DNA of 64,000 nt from Streptomyces subrutilus. Its GTDB lineage: Bacteria; Actinomycetota; Actinomycetes; Streptomycetales; Streptomycetaceae. The notes beneath the pieces are model-generated. The model had not been told where the DNA came from. It worked only from the letters and a program-made list of their open reading frames with translations, and did not search any database. Below are positions 34,288 through 43,677 of this stretch, in pieces. Numbering within the stretch: position 1 is the first letter of the stretch; the number at the start of each line of letters is the position of its first letter. A program made the translations under genes and the position numbers. Location of the stretch: contig NZ_CP023701.1 in assembly GCF_008704535.1 (NCBI RefSeq), forward strand, positions 4,754,001 to 4,818,000. Reading direction: 5' to 3'.

Positions 34288-36648
34288 ATGTACCCCACCC
34301 GCACCACCTCGACCACGGGCACCCTCCACCTCCCCCCGGCACCCCCGCGCCCCGCGCGACCGGCACCGGCCGCCCCCCACCCGACCGCCACCCCGGCCCC
34401 GGCGCCGACCGGGCCCACGGCTTCGACCCCACCCCCGGAGCCCGCCCGGACATCCGCCCCGCCCCTCCCGGCCCCGGGCCGGACCACGGCACCGGCGCCG
34501 GATTCCGCTCCGGTCTTCGGCACGGGGCCCGACCCGGCTCCCGCAGTGGCCCTTCCGCTCCCGGGCCGGGCCACGGCGCCGGATTCCGCCACGGCGCCCG
34601 ACCCGGTTCCCGCAGTGGCCCTTCCGCTCCCGGGCCGGGCCACGGCGCCGGATTCCGCCACGGTCCTCGGCACGGGGCCCGACCCGGCTCCCGCAGTGGC
34701 CCTTCCGCTCCCGGGCCGGGCCACGGCGCCGGATTCCGCCACGGCGCCCGACCCGGTTCCCGTCCCGGCGGTCCCCAGCCGGGCCGCGGCTCCGGCTGCC
34801 GGTCACGCCCAGGCGCCCGCCCCGGCCCCGGTCCCGGGCTGGATGGCGGCTCCGGCGCCGGTTCCGGCTTCGGCCACGCACCACACCACGGCCGTGTCGC
34901 AGGCCCCGGCCCACCGCACGGCCCCGGCCGAGGAGGCCGTCCCGTACCCGGTCGCGGCCCACCTCGCCGTCCCGGCCGGGGAGGCCGCAGGCCCGGCGCC
35001 GGCGCAGGTCCCGGTGCCGTTCCCGGCTCCGGCGGAGCACCAGGCGCAGGTCGCCCCGGTTCCGGCGTACGCCGGTCCGGCCGAGGCCGAGCCGCACGCC
35101 CGCGCCGACGCGGCCGTCCCGGTCCTGCCGCACACCCGCCCGACCCCGGCGGCCGAGGTGCCCGCGCCGGAGCCCGCGCGGGCCCCCTACGGCGAGGCCG
35201 CGGCGCCGGCCCCCGGGCCGCTTCCGTACGGTGCGTCCCCCGCGTACGCCCGCCCGGTCGAGGCCCCGGCCGTCGCCGCGCCCCGCGAGGCCCCGCCCAC
35301 CGGGGGCCCGGGGCCGGACCACCCGGCACCCCGGTACGCCGAGGCCCCGGAGGGCGGGGCGAGCCCGTACGGCGACGTACCCGCCGCCCGCGTGCAACCC
35401 GAGGCGGAGACCGAGCCCGAGACCGGTACCGGCACCGAGCCCGAGCTCCGGAACGAGCCCGCCCCCGCCCCGGACCCCGCGCACCGGACCCCCGCGCACT
35501 CCGGGGTGCCCGGGCCCGGGGCGGCCGAGATCGTGGCCTTGGCCGTGACCCGCGGGCTGCGCCGGGAGGCGGCCGAGGACGACGACACCCAGGACATCCC
35601 CCGCGTCGCACCGCTGCGCGGCAGCGCCGTCACCGAGGTGCCGGCGCACCTGCCGTTCCGCGGCGGACCGATGCCGTCCGCCCCGGCGCCCCGCCCCGCC
35701 CCCGCCCGCCCCGCAGCCGTGCGGCGACCCGCTCCCGGGCGCCGCGTCCCCCGGGGCGACGACCGGCTGCGGGAGCACCGGGGGCCCGTGCTGCCCGGCT
35801 GGATCGGCGTGCTCGTCGGCGGTCTCGCCCTGGCCGGCTGCTCGGCGGTGCTCTGGCGGGCCGGCGCCGTCCCCGCCCCGCTCGCGGCGGCGTTCGGCGC
35901 GACCCCGCGCCCCTACGAGGGGCTGCGCGCCACCCACTGGCCCCCGCTCGCCTTCCTCGGCGTCGTCGCCCTGCTCGCCCTCGGCGGGCTCGGCCGGGCC
36001 CGGGCCGGGCACGCCTGGGTGCTCACGCTCTTCGGCCGCTACCGCGGCACGGTCCGCCGGACCGGCCTGACCTGGGTCAGCCCGCTCCTGCTGCGCCGGC
36101 GGGTCGACGTACGGCTGCGGCACTGGCGCAGCGAGCCCATGCCCGCCGTGGACTCCGGCGGCCTCGCCCTCCAGGTCGTCGTCCAGGTGGTCTGGCAGGT
36201 CAAGGACACCGCCCGGGCCACCCTCGCCGTGGCCGACCACACCGCGTACCTCGCCGAACAGGTCGAGTCGGCCATGGCGCGCGTGCTGTCCCAGCTCCCG
36301 GCCGACGCGTTCCACGAGGACGCGCCGACCCTGCGCGACGCGGAGGCCGTGGGCGACGCGCTGACCCGGCTGCTGGCGGCGGAGACCGAGGCCGTCGGGA
36401 TCGAGGTGTTCTCGGCGCAGCCGACCCGGATCGAGTACGCCGCCGAGGTCGCCGAGGCCATGCGCCGCCGCCGGGTGGCCGCGATCGACGCCAAGCACCG
36501 CGACACCGTGCTGACGTCGGTGGTGGACGCGGTGGACGACACCGTCCACCGGCTGACCTCGCGCGGGATCGTGGAGCTCGACGACTACGAGCGCAAGGCC
36601 CTGGTGAAGGACCTCACGGTCGCGTTCTACACCGGCCGCGCGGAGTAG
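34288..36648 (+). CDS. SPFH/Band 7 membrane protein with repetitive Pro/Ala region
   Basis: The 786-aa protein's first ~400 residues are Pro/Ala/Gly-rich and disordered, with tandem repeats around PDPAPAVALPLPGRATAPDS. Two membrane helices follow (GWIGVLVGGLALAGCSAVLW and WPPLAFLGVVALLALGGLG). A Band 7 domain comes next: LTLFGRYRGTVRRTGLTWVS, VDVRLRHWRSEPMPAVDSGG, QVVVQVVWQVKDTARATLAV, then a helical C-terminus. SPFH proteins scaffold membrane microdomains. The ATG is 6 bases after GGAGG; another ATG at 34273 overlaps the preceding gene. A much longer open frame upstream is an artefact of GC bias. Confidence 0.85.
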   Translation: MYPTRTTSTTGTLHLPPAPPRPARPAPAAPHPTATPAPAPTGPTASTPPPEPARTSAPPLPAPGRTTAPAPDSAPVFGTGPDPAPAVALPLPGRATAPDSATAPDPVPAVALPLPGRATAPDSATVLGTGPDPAPAVALPLPGRATAPDSATAPDPVPVPAVPSRAAAPAAGHAQAPAPAPVPGWMAAPAPVPASATHHTTAVSQAPAHRTAPAEEAVPYPVAAHLAVPAGEAAGPAPAQVPVPFPAPAEHQAQVAPVPAYAGPAEAEPHARADAAVPVLPHTRPTPAAEVPAPEPARAPYGEAAAPAPGPLPYGASPAYARPVEAPAVAAPREAPPTGGPGPDHPAPRYAEAPEGGASPYGDVPAARVQPEAETEPETGTGTEPELRNEPAPAPDPAHRTPAHSGVPGPGAAEIVALAVTRGLRREAAEDDDTQDIPRVAPLRGSAVTEVPAHLPFRGGPMPSAPAPRPAPARPAAVRRPAPGRRVPRGDDRLREHRGPVLPGWIGVLVGGLALAGCSAVLWRAGAVPAPLAAAFGATPRPYEGLRATHWPPLAFLGVVALLALGGLGRARAGHAWVLTLFGRYRGTVRRTGLTWVSPLLLRRRVDVRLRHWRSEPMPAVDSGGLALQVVVQVVWQVKDTARATLAVADHTAYLAEQVESAMARVLSQLPADAFHEDAPTLRDAEAVGDALTRLLAAETEAVGIEVFSAQPTRIEYAAEVAEAMRRRRVAAIDAKHRDTVLTSVVDAVDDTVHRLTSRGIVELDDYERKALVKDLTVAFYTGRAE
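34511..34770 (+). repeat. Coding minisatellite in SPFH gene
   Basis: A 150-bp compound unit (about 81 + 69 bp) is repeated: the segment beginning CGGTCTTCGGCACGGGGCCC at 34511 recurs with one change at 34661. Each half contains GCAGTGGCCCTTCCGCTCCC followed by GGGCCGGGCCACGGCGCCGG. All units stay in frame. Confidence 0.88.
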
Positions 36649-36674
36649 CGGCGGCGGCCACCGCGGCGCCGCGG

Positions 36675-36709
36675 GAACGGGTGGTCCGGGCCGACCGGAC
36701 CACCCGTTC
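36675..36709 (+). terminator. Terminator after SPFH gene
   Basis: Perfect 15-bp stem GAACGGGTGGTCCGG/CCGGACCACCCGTTC, 5-nt loop, followed by TTCTT-like T residues. Confidence 0.87.
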
Positions 36710-36755
36710 TTCCGTTGGTATGGACACGGCCAACTCTCGTCAATAATCTGGTACT

Positions 36756-36767
36756 TGGTCTAGACCT
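36756..36767 (+). promoter_or_regulatory. DasR-type dre box upstream of LPMO
   Basis: TGGTCTAGACCT is very close to the dre consensus bound by DasR, the GlcNAc-responsive GntR regulator of chitin genes. It lies about 120 bases before the LPMO ATG. Confidence 0.75.
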
Positions 36768-36886
36768 AAATCCGAACGGCGAGCCCCACACCCGCCGGCC
36801 CCGGCACCAACGCCATCGCCGAGGCCGGCAGCACCGCCCTGCGTGCGCACGCTCTCGCCGAACTCCCCCCATGTTCAAGGAGCATC

Positions 36887-37495
36887 ATGCGTCACTCCCG
36901 CATGCCCGGACGGGCCGGCGCCGCCGCGCTCGGACTCGGCCTCGTCGCCGGCATCACCCTGCTCAGCGCCCCGAGCGCGAGCAGCCACGGCTACACCGAC
37001 ACCCCCATCAGCCGCCAGAAGCTCTGTGCCAACAAGACCGTGTCCGACTGCGGTGCCATCCAGTGGGAGCCCCAGAGCGTCGAGGGCTTCAAGGGCTTCC
37101 CGGCCGCCGGCCCCGCCGACGGCAAGATCTGCGCCGGCGGCAACAGCCAGTTCGCCGAGCTCGACAACCAGCGCGGCGGCACCTGGCCCACCACCAAGGT
37201 GACCAGCGGGCAGAGCTACTCCTTCCGCTGGCAGTTCACCGCCAACCACTCCACCACCGACTTCAAGTACTACGCGACGAAGAACGGCTGGGACCCCACC
37301 AAGCCCCTCACCCGCGCCGCGCTCGACCCCCAGCCCTTCCTGACCGTCGCCTACAACGGCGCCCGGCCCTCCCAGACCACCGTCCACCAGGGCACCCTGC
37401 CGGCCGGAAAGTCCGGCCGCCACATGATCCTCGCGGTCTGGACCGTCAACGACACCCCGATGGCGTTCTACTCCTGCTCGGACGTTCAGTTCTGA
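36887..37495 (+). CDS. AA10 lytic polysaccharide monooxygenase (chitin-active)
   Basis: A secreted copper enzyme that oxidatively cleaves crystalline chitin and helps chitinases. The 202-aa precursor is cut so that His34 (in SSHGYTDTPIS) becomes the mature N-terminus. His34 and His121 (TANHSTTDF) form the copper histidine brace, with Phe194 (AFYSCSDVQF) as the axial aromatic. Two disulfides are likely (C47-C55 and C82-C197). There is no separate carbohydrate-binding module. A dre box upstream and a GH18 chitinase 5 kb away with similar boxes indicate co-regulation by DasR. Confidence 0.93.
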   Translation: MRHSRMPGRAGAAALGLGLVAGITLLSAPSASSHGYTDTPISRQKLCANKTVSDCGAIQWEPQSVEGFKGFPAAGPADGKICAGGNSQFAELDNQRGGTWPTTKVTSGQSYSFRWQFTANHSTTDFKYYATKNGWDPTKPLTRAALDPQPFLTVAYNGARPSQTTVHQGTLPAGKSGRHMILAVWTVNDTPMAFYSCSDVQF

Positions 37496-37506
37496 CGTAA
37501 CGTCAG
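37492..37506. promoter_or_regulatory. Palindrome at LPMO stop / ligase promoter
   Basis: CTGACGT-A-ACGTCAG is a perfect 7-bp inverted repeat overlapping the LPMO stop codon and ending 15 bases before the ligase ATG. Its form resembles a TetR-family operator for the acyl-CoA ligase gene. Confidence 0.5.
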
Positions 37507-37521
37507 CTAACCTCCGGCGGC

Positions 37522-39192
37522 ATGCGGACGACGACTGCACCGGGGACCGTCGCGGAGCTCGTGGCGCGCCAATGGGGCGACCACCGGCCCGGGCTGAAAC
37601 ACGAGGACGGGGTCCTCACCCGGCACCGGACCGCCCAGGAGGCCGCCGCGCGTGCCGCGCTCCTCGTCGACCTCATGCCGCCGGGGGCCGAACCGCACCT
37701 GGGGGTGCTGCTCGACAACACCCCCGAGTTCCCGTTCTGGCTCGGCGCGGCGGCCCTCGCGGGGGCCGCCGTCGCCGGGATCAACCCCACCCGGCGCGGC
37801 CCCGAGCTGGCCCGCGACATCCTGCACACCGACTGCCGTCTGCTGATCACCGAGCCCGCCCACCTGCCGCTGCTGCGCGGCCTCGACCTGCCCGGCGTAC
37901 GCGTCCTGGTCACCGGCACCGAGGAGTACGCGGCGCTGCTGGCCCCCTACGCGGCCGCCGAGCCCGGCGACGCGACCCTGGGCGCCCCCGGCCCCGGCTC
38001 CCGGCTGCTCCTCTACTTCACCTCCGGCTCCACCGGCGCCCCCAAGGCCGCCATCTGCACCCAGGGCCGGCTCGCCGCCGCCGGGGCCGCCCTGGCCCGC
38101 CGGTTCTCGGTCACCCCCGACGACGTGCACTACGTCTGCATGCCCCTCTTCCACGGCAACGCCGTCATCGCCGACTGGCTCCCGGCCCTCGCCGGCGACG
38201 CCGCGGTCGCCCTGCGCCGGCGCTTCTCCGCCTCGGCCTTCCTGGACGACGTACGGACCCACGGCGCGACGTACTTCACCTACGTCGGCCGGGCCGTGCA
38301 GTACCTCCTGGCCACCGAGCCCCGCCCCGACGACCGCGAGCACCCGCTCCGGCTCGGCTTCGGCACCGAGGCCGGGGCGGCGGACGCGGCCCGCTTCACC
38401 GAGCGGTTCGGGGTCCCGCTGGTCGAGGGGTACGGGGCCACCGAGGGCGGCGCCTCCGTCCAGCGCACCCCGGACACCCCGCCGGCCGCACTGGGCCGGG
38501 CGGGCGCGGGTGACGACCTGGCGGTGATCGATTCGGAGACCGGCCGCACCTGCCCGCCGGCCGTCTTCGACGACCGGGGCCGGCTGCTGAACGCGGACCG
38601 GGCGATCGGCGAGCTGGTCAACCGGGGCCGCAGCCTCTTCGAGGGCTACTGGCGCAACCCGGACGCGGAGGCCGCCCGCACCCGCGACGGCTGGTACTGG
38701 ACCGGCGACCTCTTCTACCGCGACGCGCAGGGCTTCCTCTACTTCGCGGGGCGCACGGACGACCGGCTGCGGGTCGACAGCGAGAACCTGGCCGCGGCGG
38801 TCATCGAGAACATCCTGGCCCGCTGGGCCGACGCGGCGGCCGTCGCCGTCTACGCGGTCCCGGACGAGGTGGCGGGGGACCAGGTGATGGCGGCCCTCGC
38901 CCTGCGCGACGGCGCGGTCTTCGACCCCGCGGCCTTCGCGGCGTTCCTGGCCGCCCAGCCTGACCTGGGGACGAAGATGCCCCCGCGCTACGTCCGGATC
39001 GTTCCGGCCATGCCGGTCACCGCCACGAACAAGGTCCACCGGGTCGCCCTGCGCCGGGCCGGCTTCCGCTGCCCGGACCCGGTCTGGCACCGCGCCCCCG
39101 GCGGCGCGTACCGCCCGCTGACCGGAGCGGACCTCGCGAACCTCCTCGCGGCCTACGCCGCCCACGACCGCACCGACCTGCCGGCCCGCTGA
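37522..39192 (+). CDS. AMP-dependent acyl-CoA synthetase/ligase
   Basis: The 556-aa protein has ANL-superfamily motifs in order: LLYFTSGSTGAPKAAICTQG (P-loop A3), LVEGYGATEGG (A5), DGWYWTGDLFYRD (A7), FAGRTDDRLRVDSENLAAAV (A8 hinge) and a C-terminal ATNKVHRVALRR, whose Lys is the A10 catalytic residue. It activates a carboxylic acid with ATP and transfers it to CoA. The overall form resembles long-chain or carnitine/crotonobetaine-type CoA ligases. The substrate is unknown. The start has CCTCCGGCGGC upstream and a palindrome that may be its operator. Confidence 0.88.
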   Translation: MRTTTAPGTVAELVARQWGDHRPGLKHEDGVLTRHRTAQEAAARAALLVDLMPPGAEPHLGVLLDNTPEFPFWLGAAALAGAAVAGINPTRRGPELARDILHTDCRLLITEPAHLPLLRGLDLPGVRVLVTGTEEYAALLAPYAAAEPGDATLGAPGPGSRLLLYFTSGSTGAPKAAICTQGRLAAAGAALARRFSVTPDDVHYVCMPLFHGNAVIADWLPALAGDAAVALRRRFSASAFLDDVRTHGATYFTYVGRAVQYLLATEPRPDDREHPLRLGFGTEAGAADAARFTERFGVPLVEGYGATEGGASVQRTPDTPPAALGRAGAGDDLAVIDSETGRTCPPAVFDDRGRLLNADRAIGELVNRGRSLFEGYWRNPDAEAARTRDGWYWTGDLFYRDAQGFLYFAGRTDDRLRVDSENLAAAVIENILARWADAAAVAVYAVPDEVAGDQVMAALALRDGAVFDPAAFAAFLAAQPDLGTKMPPRYVRIVPAMPVTATNKVHRVALRRAGFRCPDPVWHRAPGGAYRPLTGADLANLLAAYAAHDRTDLPAR

Positions 39193-39278
39193 ACCGGCGC
39201 TCCGGCCGGCCCGCGGACCTGCACGGGCAGTGGTTTCGAGCACCCCGCGGGACCGGGTAGTATTTTCTCTGTCGGCAG

Positions 39279-39352
39279 GCGCCGCTAGCTCAGTTGGTTA
39301 GAGCAGCTGACTCTTAATCAGCGGGTCCGGGGTTCGAGTCCCTGGCGGCGCA
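39279..39352 (+). tRNA. tRNA-Lys (CTT), copy 2
   Basis: Same 74-nt sequence as copies 1 and 3, on the opposite strand. Anticodon loop CTCTTAA gives CTT. A TAGTAT element about 16 bases upstream may be the -10 region. No encoded CCA. Confidence 0.97.
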
Positions 39353-39471
39353 CCTGTCCTTCGGGCGGTTTCCGGTTCACCGGGAACCGCCCGAAGTGTT
39401 TTCCGGCCACGGCAGCCCCGGCCGCCGAGGTCGCGCCATCCACGGCCCGCCCCGCCCCGCTCTGCTCCGTC

Positions 39472-40230
39472 TCAGAGGGTGAGCGACAGCAGCAGCGGTG
39501 CGGCCTTGCGGTTCAGGGCCTCCGCCGCGGCGCGCAGCCGGTGGGCGTGCTCGACCGGCATCGACAGGGCCAGGCAGCCCACCGAGGCCCCCGCCGTGAT
39601 CGGGACCGCCGCGCAGACGGTGCCCACCGCGTACTCCTGGAGGTCCAGCACCGGCACGGTGGCCGGCTGGGCGTCCAGCTGGGAGAAGAGGACCCGCTCG
39701 CTCACGATCGTCTTCGACGTCAGCCGGGCGGTCTTGTGCCGCGCGAGGTGGTCGCGCCGCCCGTCCTGGTCGAGCTGCGTCAGCAGGCACTTGCCGACCG
39801 CGCTGGCGTGCGCGGCGGAGCGGAAGTCGACCCACTCGTGCACCTTCGGGGTGCGGGGGCTGTCCGCGAACTGCGTGATCCGGACCTCTCCGTCCACGTA
39901 CCTGCTGATGTAGACGGCCGCGCCGACCGAGTCCCGCAGCCGGTCGAGGGTGTCCTGCAGCTTGTCCGCCAGGGCCTGCTCGCGGTCGGCGCCGGAGCCG
40001 AGCAGGACCAGGGAGTCGCCGATCGCGTAGGCGCCGTCGGCCACCTGCAGCACGTAGCCCTCCCGGCGCAGCATGAGCAGCATCGGCGTGAGGTGCACCG
40101 CGGGCAGGCCGGTCTCGCGCGCGATCTGCGCGCCGGTCACGCCACCGGCGTGCCGCGCGATCGCTTCGAGTACGCGCAGGGCGTACTGCACCGAGTGGAA
40201 CGGCGCGGTCGGCTCGGGCTTCAGCGCCAC
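39472..40230 (-). CDS. IclR-family regulator
   Basis: The 252-aa protein has an N-terminal winged helix (SVQYALRVLEAIARHAGGVT, QIARETGLPAVHLTPMLLML) and an IclR effector domain with SAAHASAVGKCLLTQLDQDG, GTVCAAVPITAGASVGCLAL and a C-terminal AAEALNRKAAPLL. It is divergent from the LLM-type oxidoreductase gene with a 252-bp spacer and may control it. The spacer contains three 11-bp direct repeats near that gene. GTG start set by the family N-terminus. Ligand unknown. Confidence 0.9.
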   Translation of the reverse strand: MALKPEPTAPFHSVQYALRVLEAIARHAGGVTGAQIARETGLPAVHLTPMLLMLRREGYVLQVADGAYAIGDSLVLLGSGADREQALADKLQDTLDRLRDSVGAAVYISRYVDGEVRITQFADSPRTPKVHEWVDFRSAAHASAVGKCLLTQLDQDGRRDHLARHKTARLTSKTIVSERVLFSQLDAQPATVPVLDLQEYAVGTVCAAVPITAGASVGCLALSMPVEHAHRLRAAAEALNRKAAPLLLSLTL

Positions 40231-40430
40231 GGTTTCCCCCTAGCAGGTAGCTACCGCTTGCCGTCCCACGATAGCCACGAAGGGGCCCGTACGGAGCGGC
40301 TGTTGAAGAGATTGATGGCTCAATCAAGTCGGTCCGTCCCGATCCACTCCTTCGGCATATGCCAAGGTCATGCACCCTGCCCCTCGGGAATGCCGGGAAT
40401 GCCCGGCGGTCGCGCGGGGTTCTCCCCTCG

Positions 40431-40463
40431 GTACGTCTGTCGTACGGATGTCGTACGGACGTG
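40431..40463 (+). repeat. Three 11-bp direct repeats in promoter
   Basis: GTACGTCTGTC, GTACGGATGTC and GTACGGACGTG run head to tail, ending 19 bases before the LLM oxidoreductase ATG. The one-helical-turn period suits a protein-binding site on one DNA face. Confidence 0.6.
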
Positions 40464-40482
40464 AATCGAGACGGGAGCGACG

Positions 40483-41628
40483 ATGAGTGACACCGGGGAC
40501 GCCGGCCGGCAGGGCCGCGACGAGGGTCCTGACGGGCCCGGCGACGGGATCCGCGACGAGATCCGCGGCTCCGCGCGGGGCCGGGCCCCCGTGCCCCTGT
40601 CGGTGCTGGACCTCGTCACCGTGGGCGCCGGCAGCACCGCCGGCGAGGCCCTGCGGACCAGCGTGGAGATCGCCCGGCTCGCCGAGTCCCGCGGCTACCA
40701 CCGCCACTGGGTGGCCGAACACCACTCCATGCCCGGCGTCGCCAGCTCCTCCCCGGCCGTGATCCTGGCCCACCTCGCCGCGCACACCTCCCGCATCCGG
40801 CTCGGATCGGGCGGCGTCATGCTGCCCAACCACGCCCCCCTCGCCGTCGCCGAGCAGTTCGGCACCCTGGAGGCGCTCGCCCCCGGCCGGATCGACCTCG
40901 GCCTGGGCCGCGCCCCCGGCACCGACCAGCGCACCGCGGCCGCCCTGCGCGGGCCCGCACGCCTGGACGAGGCCGCCGACGAGTTCCCCCGCAGCCTCGG
41001 AGAGCTCATCCGCTTCCTCGACGACGACTTCCCCGACGGGCACCCCTACGCCCGCGTGCACGCCGTACCGGGACCGGTGCAGGGGCCCGCCGGGCGGCCG
41101 CCGATCTGGCTGCTCGGCTCCTCCGGCTTCAGCGCCCGCCTCGCCGGCCAGCTCGGCCTGCCCTTCGCCTACGCCCACCACTTCTCGGCCGCCGGCACCC
41201 TGCCCGCCCTCGACCTCTACCGGCAGAGCTTCCGGCCCTCGGCCGTCCTGGACGCCCCGTACGCGGTCATCGGTGTCGCGGCGCTCGCCGCCGACACCGA
41301 GCGGGAGGCCCGTGCCCAGGTGCTCACCGGCGCCCTGTCCATGCTGCGGCTGCGCAGCGGGCGCCCCGGTCTGATCCCCACGCCCGAGGAGGCGGAGGCG
41401 TACGCCTACTCCCCGCTGGAGCGGGAGTTCGTCGACGGCCGGCTCGCCGACATCGTGTACGGGACCGCGGACGAGGTCCGCTCCGGACTCGACGACCTGG
41501 CCAAGCGGACCGGCGCGGACGAACTGATGCTCACCGCCAACGCCCACGGCGGAGACGTCCGGTTGCGCTCGTACGGGCTGGTCGCAGATGCGTACGGGCT
41601 GCCGGTCGGGGCTCCGCGGGCGGGTTGA
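40483..41628 (+). CDS. LLM-class flavin-dependent oxidoreductase
   Basis: The 381-aa luciferase-like TIM-barrel protein follows the MsnO8/YhbW-type group: PLSVLDLVTVGAGSTAGEAL, GYHRHWVAEHHSMPGVASSS, LGSGGVMLPNHAPLAVAEQF and RIDLGLGRAPGTD, then PIWLLGSSGFSARLAG and LPFAYAHHFS. It uses reduced flavin and oxygen, with unknown substrate. The first ~35 residues are a charged extension rich in Asp/Gly. The ATG follows CGGGAG. It is divergent from an IclR regulator. Confidence 0.9.
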   Translation: MSDTGDAGRQGRDEGPDGPGDGIRDEIRGSARGRAPVPLSVLDLVTVGAGSTAGEALRTSVEIARLAESRGYHRHWVAEHHSMPGVASSSPAVILAHLAAHTSRIRLGSGGVMLPNHAPLAVAEQFGTLEALAPGRIDLGLGRAPGTDQRTAAALRGPARLDEAADEFPRSLGELIRFLDDDFPDGHPYARVHAVPGPVQGPAGRPPIWLLGSSGFSARLAGQLGLPFAYAHHFSAAGTLPALDLYRQSFRPSAVLDAPYAVIGVAALAADTEREARAQVLTGALSMLRLRSGRPGLIPTPEEAEAYAYSPLEREFVDGRLADIVYGTADEVRSGLDDLAKRTGADELMLTANAHGGDVRLRSYGLVADAYGLPVGAPRAG

Positions 41629-41696
41629 GACCGCGGAACGGGAGTTCGGCTGGTTTGTTGCCGAAACCTTGCCGCGGGGTGTCTCAAGGCAGCCTT

Positions 41697-41729
41697 AAAC
41701 CGCTCGTCACCCTAGGTGGCGAGCGGTTT
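41697..41729 (+). terminator. Terminator after LLM oxidoreductase
   Basis: Stem AAACCGCTCG-T-CACC pairs with GGTG-G-CGAGCGGTTT (one G-T pair) around a short loop, with T residues after it. Confidence 0.8.
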
Positions 41730-41773
41730 CTGATGTGCTCTCAAGTCTCTGACGTGTGGATTTGTGCTGGGAG

Positions 41774-41801
41774 TGGTCTAGTCCTTCTTTGGTCCAAACC
41801 A
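41774..41801 (+). promoter_or_regulatory. Paired dre-like boxes upstream of chitinase
   Basis: Two direct 12-bp boxes, TGGTCTAGTCCT at 41774 and TGGTCCAAACCA at 41790, lie about 82-109 bases before the chitinase ATG. Streptomyces chitinase promoters classically carry such 12-bp direct repeats, which overlap DasR sites. Confidence 0.75.
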
Positions 41802-41882
41802 TTGACTCGGACCTCCGGTGATCGCTATCACTTCTCCCACCTGAACTTCTTGCTCTTCCCTCCCACCCCCCGGAGGCAGTTC

Positions 41883-43592
<1,710 letters not shown>

Positions 43593-43621
43593 TCTCCCCC
43601 CACCCCGCGCCGAGCGGCACC

Positions 43622-43655
43622 CCGCCCCGCACCCGGACCACCGGGTGCGGGGCGG
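43622..43655. terminator. Convergent terminator after chitinase
   Basis: Perfect 15-bp stem CCGCCCCGCACCCGG/CCGGGTGCGGGGCGG with an ACCA loop, between the chitinase and the convergent c-di-GMP gene. Confidence 0.88.
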
Positions 43656-43677
43656 CGGTGTTCCGGCGCCCCGCGCG

